A stretch of DNA of 64,000 nucleotides from SZUA-430 sp964547645. Lineage in GTDB: Bacteria > Pseudomonadota > Alphaproteobacteria > Micropepsales > Micropepsaceae. The notes beneath the pieces were generated by a model that saw only the letters and a list, made by a program, of their open reading frames with translations, did not search any database and was not told where the DNA came from. The translations under genes were made by a program, and so were the position numbers. Position 1 is the first letter of the stretch. Each line of letters starts with the position of its first letter. The stretch is from NCBI GenBank assembly GCA_964547645.1, contig CAZJOM010000006.1, forward strand, positions 28,524 to 92,523, written 5' to 3'. Of this stretch, positions 51,548 to 59,070 are shown piece by piece.

Positions 51548-52828
51548 TCAGGCGGCGAGGGGCTCCGATTCTCGCCGCACCGAAAGGTTGCCCAGAACTC
51601 TCCTAACTTCAGCCGATAGCCGTTCGAGGGCGTCGCGCTTCTCGTCGAAATATTCGTATTGGTCGTATGTGCCAGCGACCCCAGGGATCGCATGCCCTAG
51701 CACGCGCTCCGAAATGTCGGGGCGAACCTTGGCCTTTTGCATTAGCGTTTTTGCGGTGCGCCGAAGGTCATGAACTCGCCAATTCGGCATTAGGGGCGCT
51801 GGCGCGTCCTTCTTTTCGGGTGGAAGTTGGCTGCGCAGAATACGCTCAATCTCTTCGTCAAGCTGCCGCTTCGCCTTGGGCAGCCCTTGATACGGCTTGT
51901 CACCCGTGGTGGTGAAGACGTACTCGCCGAGATTCGCCAGATCGCCGAGGTCTCGAAGCTGTTCCCGCGCAAATCCCGTCAGCGGAACAATGTGCACCTT
52001 TTCGGTCTTATATCGCTCCGGTGGGATCCGCCAGACATCGTCGCGAATCTCGGCATGAGTCGCACCGGATGCTTCGCCACGTCGCTGTGCGGTGAGCAGC
52101 AAGAACCGAAGGAGCTGCCGGAAAGGAGGATTGGACGCCTCTAAGGCTTGCCAGACGACCCTGATTTCGTCGTCGTTGAGGGTGCGCGTGCGTCGTTGCT
52201 TGCGCGGACTCATGCGCGCCATTCCCCGAACGATTGGCGATGCAAAACGCTCATCTTTGACCGCGTGCCAGTTGAACATCTTTCGAATCTGCTTCAATAC
52301 GGCGTGGGCAGTGGTTGGACCATTGTTTTCCTCGATGGAATCGAGAACTTCGTTGATCTCGCCGCGCGTGATGTCGGTGATGTTTCGCCGTTTCCAGAGG
52401 GGCATAACATGCCGGTTGATCAGCCGCTCGGCTTCCCGCCAGTGCCGATTTTGAGCCTTGTGATGTAGCTCGATAAAGCGTTTGGCGATGACCTCGAACG
52501 ACTTCTGAGGCGCCCGTCGTTCGGCCTCTGCTGCCTTGCGCTGGGCTTGCAGTACGGCCATGGGATCGATGCCGGCCGCGATCTCGCCCACAAGCCTCTT
52601 CGCGATATTTCGTGCTTCGTCTGCGGTGATGCTGCCATAAACGCCGAGCGTGTATCGTTTTACTCGGCCGGCGCGGCCACGCGGAAATCGATAGACGAGG
52701 ATGAAGACCCGCCGATTGGCCGGCGTCAGTTTCACGCCGAAACCTCGAATTTCAGAGTCCCAGACGAATTGATCCCGGTCGCTTGCTTGAAGCGCGTCGA
52801 CAGTTCGTTTGGTAATTCGCGCGCTCAT
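51548..52828 (-). CDS. int: P4-like tyrosine recombinase/integrase
   Basis: This encodes 426 residues from ATG 52828. The N-terminal DUF4102-type arm-binding domain opens ITKRTVDALQASDRDQFVWD and RGFGVKLTPANRR. The core domain follows (FEVIAKRFIELHHKAQNRHW). The catalytic domain has Arg in AQRRGEASG, the HDLRR box and LGHAIPGVAGTYDQY with the nucleophilic Tyr region. Members usually integrate into the 3' ends of tRNA genes. Here fragments of two different tRNAs lie on both sides, at 51469-51518 and 52994-53038. Confidence 0.92.
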   Translation of the reverse strand: MSARITKRTVDALQASDRDQFVWDSEIRGFGVKLTPANRRVFILVYRFPRGRAGRVKRYTLGVYGSITADEARNIAKRLVGEIAAGIDPMAVLQAQRKAAEAERRAPQKSFEVIAKRFIELHHKAQNRHWREAERLINRHVMPLWKRRNITDITRGEINEVLDSIEENNGPTTAHAVLKQIRKMFNWHAVKDERFASPIVRGMARMSPRKQRRTRTLNDDEIRVVWQALEASNPPFRQLLRFLLLTAQRRGEASGATHAEIRDDVWRIPPERYKTEKVHIVPLTGFAREQLRDLGDLANLGEYVFTTTGDKPYQGLPKAKRQLDEEIERILRSQLPPEKKDAPAPLMPNWRVHDLRRTAKTLMQKAKVRPDISERVLGHAIPGVAGTYDQYEYFDEKRDALERLSAEVRRVLGNLSVRRESEPLAA

Positions 52829-52993
52829 GAGAGGGCCTATTCCAGTAAGCACATAGTAAGCACCAAAACTGCAATTACAAAAAAGATGGTGCAACGAGAG
52901 CGTAGCATCAATCTTCACATAGTGCTTTATTTTACTCCATCCTGTGCAAGTTGCGAAGAAATGATCGTACAAGAACGTAGGTACTGGCTGGCT

Positions 52994-53038
52994 CTTCTAA
53001 GCAGTGGGTCGCAGGTTCGATTCCTGCCGGGGTCACCA
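52994..53038 (+). other. 3' half of tRNA-Arg(TCT), attachment-site remnant
   Basis: The stretch CTTCTAAGCAGTGGGTCGC carries the anticodon loop (TCT). It continues into a perfect T arm GCAGGTTCGATTCCTGC and acceptor strand CGGGGTCACCA. The matching 5' acceptor GACCCCG and the D arm are absent upstream. It lies 166 bases before the integrase start, a typical position for the integrase's own att site. Confidence 0.8.
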
Positions 53039-53460
53039 CCTAGTTCCAGCGACATTTCCGCCCATTTCCGCCGAAATTTTGATTTAGCAATCGATGTTTT
53101 GAATACGCAGGTCTTAATGTGGTGCCAAAAGTGGTGCCACGCGAGCAGGGGCTGTGGCGGCGCTATGTCGCCGTACACGCCTGGCCGGGGCGTGGCCACC
53201 AGTCAAGGCGCTGGGTGCGCGGCTCAACCTGCCAGCCGAGCTACGGCACGCACCATGGTATGAGTTTTGTCGCGTTGCAGAAGCGCAAAACGCCGACCGC
53301 GTTGCGTGGTGGCTTGCGGTGGAACCCACCAATGTCGCCGTGATCCTCTAGCGAACTTCCGCCGTTCTCGACTTAGGACGCCCGCCCGACCTAGTGGCAA
53401 GGTGCCCAGTCCCTTTCCCGACATTCAAGTCTGCCCGATACGGTGTGCGCACACGCTCGC
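53039..53460. other. Intergenic stretch right of the integrase attachment site
   Basis: These 422 bases have no supported gene. A direct repeat of GTGGTGCC occurs at about 53119 and 53131. A short plus frame ending near 53351 (RVAWWLAVEPTNVAVIL) might be a gene remnant but has no recognised relative. Confidence 0.4.
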
Positions 53461-53970
53461 TTATTCGTCGTCGTGCTTCGAACCGGGCTTTCTGTTGTGA
53501 GGGAGCGTCATGTCAACGCCTCTCACGACCATATAGAGGTTGAGCACGCAAAAGTCCGGTCCGAGTTCCAGATTTACGTCTATCAGTGGTGTGCTCATAT
53601 CAACAGAGATCATGCCTTTCGCGGGATCGGACCACGCACGAGCGCCAGACCAGTCTCCGGCTTCCAACTCATCGTAGATCTGATGCGTCCATTTCGTTGC
53701 GGTGTCGAGTGTCAAGCCGCGATCGGCAAAAGTCGCAATCAACGCGACCTCGTGGGCGTTCTCCAAAGAATAAAAGCGCCTCTTTCCTTGGGACGTTGGC
53801 TGAAGTGGTGTCTTTAAACGCCCGTCCATGATCCATGTTCGAAGCAGGCCGGGGTTGACCCGTCCATTGGTCGCGCCCTCGATCTCCTGCGCCGTGTAAC
53901 AAAAAACCACATCGGATACTGCGTCGCTGGGCTTTGTGGCCGGTGATTGCGAACGCGCTTTGCGCGGCAT
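53461..53970 (-). CDS. MerR-like DNA-binding protein
   Basis: This encodes 169 residues from ATG 53970. After a Ser/Lys-rich start, a MerR-type winged helix is visible (FCYTAQEIEGATNG, NPGLLRTWIMDGRLKTPL, GKRRFYSLENAHEVALIATFADRGL). The C-terminal part is not a known effector domain. It is divergent from alpA, with an inverted repeat in the shared promoter region, so it probably regulates that operon and itself. Confidence 0.65.
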   Translation of the reverse strand: MPRKARSQSPATKPSDAVSDVVFCYTAQEIEGATNGRVNPGLLRTWIMDGRLKTPLQPTSQGKRRFYSLENAHEVALIATFADRGLTLDTATKWTHQIYDELEAGDWSGARAWSDPAKGMISVDMSTPLIDVNLELGPDFCVLNLYMVVRGVDMTLPHNRKPGSKHDDE

Positions 53971-54014
53971 GATTGGCTCAACTTGCTTTTCAAAAAACAG
54001 GTGCTAAGGTACCA

Positions 54015-54036
54015 ACTTGTTATGCGTATGACAAGT
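54015..54036. promoter_or_regulatory. Inverted repeat in the MerR-like/alpA divergent promoter region
   Basis: ACTTGT and ACAAGT are separated by ten bases (TATGCGTATG). The site lies 26-47 bases upstream of the alpA start and 45 bases before the MerR-like start. A dyad in this place suits an operator for either regulator. Confidence 0.45.
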
Positions 54037-54062
54037 GGCAAAACCTTAGTTTGAGGCCAAAA

Positions 54063-54275
54063 ATGAACCAACTCAGCCTCCAAAGCCTTCCAAACAGGCT
54101 AATGCGCCCTAGCGAAGTCGGCCGTCTGCTCGGCATCAGTCGAAACCACCTCTATCGCAAGATTAGGCAAGGCACTTTTCCACCACCTATCCGCATCGGC
54201 CACAACTCGTTGGCCTGGCCCGAGGAAGAAGTGGTGGCGTGGCTCAATAGCCAACGGGTGAAAACCAATGGCTGA
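54063..54275 (+). CDS. AlpA-family excisionase/regulator
   Basis: This encodes 70 residues from ATG 54063. It is essentially one helix-turn-helix: RPSEVGRLLGISRNHLYRKI, then GTFPPPIRIGHNSLAWPEEEVVAWL. This is the AlpA/excisionase-like pattern of P4-type satellites, where it activates or assists excision by the integrase. It overlaps the primase gene by eight bases. Confidence 0.85.
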   Translation: MNQLSLQSLPNRLMRPSEVGRLLGISRNHLYRKIRQGTFPPPIRIGHNSLAWPEEEVVAWLNSQRVKTNG

Positions 54276-55227
54276 GAAACGCGACTTGAATAAGCTCCGC
54301 GAGGCGCTCGCTGAACGGATGGACGAGCTCTGTGAGAGCTATTTAGGATCACCGACATTTCCACCGCACGGCAGCGACTGGCGCTATCGTAGAAAGGGTT
54401 CGCTCAGCGTCAACGTTCAGACGGGCAAGTGGTTTGACAATGATCCGCCTGATGACAAAAAGACCGGCGGACCGCTCGACTTCATAATGCGGGGCGGCGA
54501 CGGCGAGACAAGCATCTCCCTCGACGAAGCGTGCAAGTTAGCGGAGGCTTTCCTCGCCAAAGCGCGTGTCCCAATAATAATGCGACAAGTTTTGAAGATG
54601 GCTCGCAGCCAAGAGGAAATGATCGCGCACGCGCAAGAGGTGTGGGACCAGTCTATCCCGATTGAGGCAACATTGGCGGACGCTTATCTGCGCACGCGCG
54701 GCATTCGCAATATCTTTCCCAGCGATCTCCGCTTCAAAGCGCGATGCTGGCATTCCGAAACGAAGCAGCATTTACCAGCAATGATCGCGGCGATGCGCAG
54801 TCCGCACGGCAACACCTTCATGGGGGTGCATCGCACGTTCCTGAAATCTGATGGAAGCGGAAAGGCAGACGTGCATCCCAACAAGAAGATGATGGGGCGT
54901 CACGGCGGCAGTGTCATCAAACTTACTGAGGAAGGTGAAATTGACGGCGTCATTTGCCTGACAGAAGGTATTGAGAACGCACTTTCCGCCAACATGCTTG
55001 GCTATTCAGCGGTGTGGGCGGCCGCATCTGCTGGCGGCGTCGCCGCGTTCAAACCTCTCCGGGGTATCCGTGAGCTTGTTATCTTGGCTGACAACGATGT
55101 GGCAGGCCTGCGCGCCGCGGATGAGTGCGCCCGCGTGTGGCGCGCCGCAGGGCGTAAGGTGGTCATTAAACACCCCGCGACCGCAGGGCATGACCTAAAC
55201 GACTTTCTGATGGCGAGGGCGGCGTAA
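54268..55227 (+). CDS. Toprim-domain primase of a mobile element
   Basis: This encodes 319 residues. The N-terminal part resembles primase zinc-binding/DUF7146-like domains, but I see no full zinc ribbon (WRYRRKGSLSVNVQTGKWFDNDPP). A middle domain has TFMGVHRTFLKSDG. The C-terminal Toprim fold has VICLTEGIENALSANMLG and LVILADNDVAGLRAADECA. It would prime DNA synthesis for the element. The helicase gene begins on the next base after its stop. Confidence 0.8.
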   Translation: MAEKRDLNKLREALAERMDELCESYLGSPTFPPHGSDWRYRRKGSLSVNVQTGKWFDNDPPDDKKTGGPLDFIMRGGDGETSISLDEACKLAEAFLAKARVPIIMRQVLKMARSQEEMIAHAQEVWDQSIPIEATLADAYLRTRGIRNIFPSDLRFKARCWHSETKQHLPAMIAAMRSPHGNTFMGVHRTFLKSDGSGKADVHPNKKMMGRHGGSVIKLTEEGEIDGVICLTEGIENALSANMLGYSAVWAAASAGGVAAFKPLRGIRELVILADNDVAGLRAADECARVWRAAGRKVVIKHPATAGHDLNDFLMARAA

Positions 55228-56259
55228 ATGGGCGCAGCACGCAAACAGAAAGCGGTGCCAATCGCACCCGCTAAGGAAGGATTGGTAGAGGTGGCATGCG
55301 CCCGCACCATGGTCGGCATAACCGCAGCGGAGCTTCAACAGAGAGAGTTTCCACCGGTCAAATGGATCGTTCCGGGGTTCATAACGGAAGGCTGTACTAT
55401 GCTCGCTGGACGTCCGAAGACAGGCAAGTCCTGGCTGGCGCTGAACATCGCAACGGCAATCGCATGCGGCGGACCAGTGCTCGGCGCAGAGTGCCAGCAA
55501 GGCGATGTGCTTGGGTTGTTTCTTGAGGACAACGACCGCCGCATGCAGGATCGGATGCGTCAACTCTTGCAGACGACTACCAATTGGCCTTCACGGTTTG
55601 AAGTGGTGACGCAATCCGCAAGCGCGCCCTGGCCCCGGGTAGGCGAGGGTAAGGATGACTGCATCGAATGGTTGGAGCGATGGGCGACGTCAAAAGAGAA
55701 CCCGCGTGCAGTAATCGTTGATGTTCTTGAGAAAGTTCGCCCTGTCCGGGACAGAGGGAAGGGTGCCTATCAGGAAGATTACGAAGCGATTCACAAACTT
55801 CAGGAGTTCGCCAACCGATGGCGGCTGGCATGCGTGATCGTCCATCACACTCGTAAGGCGAAAAGCGACGGCGATCCGGTTGACGAGATCTCGGGATCGC
55901 TCGGAGGACCCGCCGCCGCCGATGCTTTTTTCATTCTGAAGCGCGGCGAGGGCGGCGCTCACTTTCTAACGGGGCGCGGGCGCGACCTGCCGGATGACAT
56001 AGACAAGGCGATCAAATTTGATCGCACGCGTGGGCTTTGGACGCTCGCCGGCGAGGCTGAGGCGTTTCGCGGATCAGCCAAGGACCGTGAGATAATTGAG
56101 CTCTTGGAAGATGCGGGCGAAGCCTTGACGGTTGCGGATATTGCAAAGGCGGTTGGCGGCAAGGCAAACGTTGTGCGCGTACGCCTCACACGCATGGCGG
56201 CGAAGAACCAGGTCGAGAAGTCTGGGCGTGGCTGTTACAAAACCTCCAACCGCATGTAA
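55228..56259 (+). CDS. RecA-like replicative helicase/AAA ATPase (RepA-like)
   Basis: This encodes 343 residues. Walker A is GRPKTGKSWLALNIA. An acidic Walker B-like VIVDVLEKVRPV follows, then HHTRK with the Gln/His-type sensor, and a DEISGSLGGPAAAD loop. This is the pattern of RepA/DnaB-like hexameric helicases in mobile elements. The C-terminus carries a winged-helix-like segment (LTVADIAKAVGGKANVVRVRL). With the adjoining primase it forms an autonomous replication module. Confidence 0.8.
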   Translation: MGAARKQKAVPIAPAKEGLVEVACARTMVGITAAELQQREFPPVKWIVPGFITEGCTMLAGRPKTGKSWLALNIATAIACGGPVLGAECQQGDVLGLFLEDNDRRMQDRMRQLLQTTTNWPSRFEVVTQSASAPWPRVGEGKDDCIEWLERWATSKENPRAVIVDVLEKVRPVRDRGKGAYQEDYEAIHKLQEFANRWRLACVIVHHTRKAKSDGDPVDEISGSLGGPAAADAFFILKRGEGGAHFLTGRGRDLPDDIDKAIKFDRTRGLWTLAGEAEAFRGSAKDREIIELLEDAGEALTVADIAKAVGGKANVVRVRLTRMAAKNQVEKSGRGCYKTSNRM

Positions 56260-56277
56260 CTGCGCCCTATGCTATTC

Positions 56278-56360
56278 ATGTACGATATGAACGAATGCTT
56301 CGTACACTTCGTACAGACCGCACACGTGCAACAACACTACCTACCTTACGTATCGTACAT
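56278..56360. repeat. Cluster of four WTCGTACA repeats, candidate replication origin or operator
   Basis: ATGTACGATA at 56278-56287 and TATCGTACAT at 56351-56360 form a perfect 10-bp inverted repeat. Between them CTTCGTACA occurs twice in tandem (56298-56306 and 56307-56315). All four units share (A/T)TCGTACA. The array starts 18 bases after the helicase stop codon. Confidence 0.6.
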
Positions 56361-56706
56361 AGTGTGTAAGGGGGCCCGTTCTGAATAGGCCGTCCCATGC
56401 TAACGCAAAGGGAGCGCGACCCGTTGGGCACTACCGCGCAAATGGCCCCAGAGCCATTGTGGTGGCCGCTGGTACCGAGCCGCCGATACAGTGCCCCACA
56501 TGCCCCGCGCGCCTCAACCAGCAAGGCGGAGTGCGGGTCCGGCAAAAACTGACGTTGTGGCCGGTTTGCGGGGCCCAGTAGGTGCGCCCGCCCCACGCCG
56601 TATCGGCTCCGCGCTATGTAGCCTCCGGCTCCGCCACATCACCCTGTTTTTGAACGGAATTTTGGCTTCTCTTTGCACGACCCCCGGCCCGACCCCCGCC
56701 GTCGTC
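56361..56706. other. Intergenic stretch between the replication module and the RHS locus
   Basis: I find no convincing gene in these 346 bases; the frames here have odd composition and no ribosome sites. The right end of the mobile element probably lies here, but I cannot place it. Confidence 0.4.
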
Positions 56707-57063
56707 TCAGCTTGCGGTGTCGAATTCGGCGCCGAGACCGTCGAGCGCTTCGCAATACGCGGCCAGGTCTTTGCCAGTTTCGAAGTCCGTTGCGGCGGCG
56801 TTGAGGCGTTTGATGCGGGCGGCGAGTTCTTGGGTGTTGATGCGGCCTTGGGTGGCGCTTTCTTGCAGCAGGGCAGAGAGCGAGGCGACGCGGGCTTCGA
56901 CGGCGGCGCGATCGTTGCACGCGGGGCCTGAGCCGAGGGCGCGAGTGATTGCGACGGCAACAACAACGCCGAGGCCGGCGCCGACGACAATGCGGGTGCG
57001 CAGGCTGGTCCCGCGCACGATCGCGGCGAAACGCAGGGCCGTGGTCTTGAGCGTTTCGATCAC
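56707..57063 (-). CDS. Small single-TM protein with a coiled coil
   Basis: This encodes 118 residues from GTG 57063. One hydrophobic segment (TRIVVGAGLGVVVAVAITRAL, about 22-42) is followed by a helical Ala/Arg/Glu-rich region (RAAVEARVASLSALLQES, INTQELAARIKRLNAAATDF). No family is recognised. Its start overlaps the stop of the Ig-like gene by four bases, so the two are coupled. Longer upstream readings run through the Ig gene and are rejected. Confidence 0.6.
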   Translation of the reverse strand: MIETLKTTALRFAAIVRGTSLRTRIVVGAGLGVVVAVAITRALGSGPACNDRAAVEARVASLSALLQESATQGRINTQELAARIKRLNAAATDFETGKDLAAYCEALDGLGAEFDTAS

Positions 57064-58433
57064 TCGCAAATCGGGTTGCAGGTGGGGTCGGTGATCGTGG
57101 CCGTGACGGTAGCCGTGGCGGTGCCGCCGCGGCCGTCGGAGACGGTATAGGTAAAGGTGTCGGTCAGCGTTTGTTGCGGTGTGGGGAAGTTGCCGGTGCG
57201 GGTATAGGTGAGCGTGGTTCCCCCGCCGCCAATTGTGACGGAGCCGTCCGTGCCGTTGGTCTTGGCAGTGATCGTCAGCGGATCGCCGTCGGCGTCGGTG
57301 TCGTTCCATCGCGGATCGAACGTGACGGACGATGTGGGCAAGTACATTCCAATACCGTCGTTGGCTGCCGTCGGATTGGTGTTGACGTCTTGAATCGTCA
57401 TGCTCACGGTCGCGGTCGAGGTCGCATTCTCTGGATCGGCGATGGTGTAGGTGAAACTGTCGGCGCCGAGCGCGTTTGTATTCGGTGTGTAAGTCACGGA
57501 GGTTCCCCCGCCGCCGATGGCGACCGTGCCCTTCGTGCCGTTCGTCTTGGCACTGACGATGAGGGCGTCGTTGTCTGGATCGGTGTCGTTCGTGCGCGGA
57601 TCAAAGGTCAGCGCTTGGTTCTTAGTGGCCAAACGGCTGTCGGCGACGGCGCTGGGCGCTTGATTTGTCGAGGCGATGGAGACGTTGACCGTCCCGGTCG
57701 CGGCCCCGCCCACGTCGTCGTTGATCGTGTAAGTGAAGGTGTCGCTACCGAACTTCGTGGCCGTGGGCAGATAGGTCACGCTGGTTCCGTCGGCCGCAAT
57801 CGTGACCGTGCCCTTCGTGCCGTTCGTCTTCGCCACGATCGTGAGCGGGTCTTGCCCCGGATCGGTGTCGTTGGCGCGCGGATCGATCGTCACGCCGGTC
57901 GTTTGGTTCTCCGTCGCGTTCAGCGAATCGGTCACGGCGACCGGCGCGCCGTTCGCGATTGTGATCGCCACGCCGGCCGAGGCGGTCATGCCCTGACCGT
58001 CGGATATCGAGTAGGTGATGCGGTCGCTGCCTACGCGGCCTTTGGTGGCGGTGTAGGTGATGGAGGTGCCGTTCGCCGCGACGGTCGCCGTGCCGTGCAC
58101 GCCGTTCGAGACGTTCGTGATCGTGATCGGGTTGCCGTCGGGATCGCTGTCGTTGGTGCGCGGATCGAACGTGTAAGGCACGCCTTCGGACGCGGTCTTC
58201 GCGTCGTCGACGGCGACGGGCGGGCGATTGACGGTGGAGGCGGAGACCACCATTTGCGTGCGGTTGCCGGCGGCATCGTAGGTGTAGACGATTTGCTTGC
58301 CGCCCGGATAAGTCGCGGTGCGGACGCGGCCCAGCGTGTCGTAGGTATAGGTCACCGCGGCCTGCGGCAACGCAGGGCCGCAGAACGCGACCAGCACCGC
58401 GATCACCGGCATGATGCGCATGAGCGTTCGCAT
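57060..58433 (-). CDS. Exported protein: one YD (RHS) unit fused to four Ig/cadherin-like repeats
   Basis: This encodes 457 residues from ATG 58433, preceded by GAGAGG. After a signal peptide (PVIAVLVAFCGPALPQA) comes a short RHS/YD piece (VTYTYDTLGRVRTATYPGG, YTYDAAGNRTQMV). Four tandem repeats of about 93 residues follow, each opening with RPPVAVDD- or PTAAND-like and containing FDPRxNDTDPDxDPLTI, the cadherin-like/VCBS (tandem-95) type that binds calcium. A Cys pair ends the protein (CNPICE). It looks like a surface-exposed stalk. The giant RHS gene at 59071 is divergent. Confidence 0.8.
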   Translation of the reverse strand: MRTLMRIMPVIAVLVAFCGPALPQAAVTYTYDTLGRVRTATYPGGKQIVYTYDAAGNRTQMVVSASTVNRPPVAVDDAKTASEGVPYTFDPRTNDSDPDGNPITITNVSNGVHGTATVAANGTSITYTATKGRVGSDRITYSISDGQGMTASAGVAITIANGAPVAVTDSLNATENQTTGVTIDPRANDTDPGQDPLTIVAKTNGTKGTVTIAADGTSVTYLPTATKFGSDTFTYTINDDVGGAATGTVNVSIASTNQAPSAVADSRLATKNQALTFDPRTNDTDPDNDALIVSAKTNGTKGTVAIGGGGTSVTYTPNTNALGADSFTYTIADPENATSTATVSMTIQDVNTNPTAANDGIGMYLPTSSVTFDPRWNDTDADGDPLTITAKTNGTDGSVTIGGGGTTLTYTRTGNFPTPQQTLTDTFTYTVSDGRGGTATATVTATITDPTCNPICE

Positions 58434-58704
58434 GTTTCGCCTCTCGCTCCGTCGCGCGAATAATGACTACGAGTTCGTTTCAATTACAAGAGATCGTTTG
58501 CGCCTATGCTTTGTGCAGCGCACACGCATCACAACTCTTCGTCTTTGTTCGCGAGTCGTTGCGCGCCAGAAGTGCGAGTTCGATTTTTTGAAGTCAATCG
58601 AAGTTGCAGCTGTCGCTTGATGTTGGATTGACGAACAGTGCGCGGGTGTGCATTTTGACGGCGGTGCTAACCACGATCGTTTTGAAGCGCGGAGGTTTGC
58701 CGAA

Positions 58705-59058
58705 ATGCTCAGCCTGTCCCCAAAGCTCTGCAAATTCGCGGCGCTTTCGCTTGCGGCGGCCGCGATTGCGCTGCCTTCTTTCGCCGCCGACACCGGCGAC
58801 TTCTACCTCTCGATGCGAAATCTCACGACCGAAACGGTGCCAGGCTTCATCGCAATCAAGCGGACGGCGGCGGCGCCCTACACCACCGCGCTGAGCGGCT
58901 GCGATGGGCGCACCTACTACGCCACGTCCGCCAACGCGGCAACGGTCGCTGCGGCACGGGCGAGCGGCGAAGTCGTGCAATTGCACCGCGCCGAAGCGGG
59001 GCAGCCGCCGCAACAGTCGGTCATCGTATGCATGCTGGACGCAGCCGGTAGCAATTAG
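58705..59058 (+). CDS. Small exported protein next to the RHS gene
   Basis: This encodes 117 residues from ATG 58705, after a strong GGAGG nine bases upstream. A signal peptide (LSLAAAAIALPSFA) precedes a mature domain of about 90 residues with two Cys (SGCDGRTYYATSAN, VIVCMLDAAGSN) that could form a disulphide. The family is unknown. It lies 12 bases before the giant RHS protein and is presumably a partner or accessory of it. Confidence 0.7.
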   Translation: MLSLSPKLCKFAALSLAAAAIALPSFAADTGDFYLSMRNLTTETVPGFIAIKRTAAAPYTTALSGCDGRTYYATSANAATVAAARASGEVVQLHRAEAGQPPQQSVIVCMLDAAGSN

Positions 59059-59070
59059 GGGACTTAAGCC

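Noticed and set aside
51321..51773. Plus-strand frame containing ERGFEPPAPASRR
   Set aside because: It is a spurious translation across the tRNA-Pro remnant and antisense to the integrase.
52927..53199. Minus-strand frame containing GRNRTCDPLLRR
   Set aside because: This is the well-known false translation of the complement of a tRNA 3' end; it covers the tRNA-Arg remnant.
57060..58250. Long-period repeat of about 280 bases that could suggest a CRISPR or satellite
   Set aside because: The period equals the ~93-residue protein repeat and is explained by the Ig-like domains.
57171..58463. 430-codon plus-strand frame opposite the Ig-repeat gene
   Set aside because: Composition is Arg/Gly/Val-rich and repetitive only because it mirrors the repeats of the minus-strand gene, which has a signal peptide and ribosome site.
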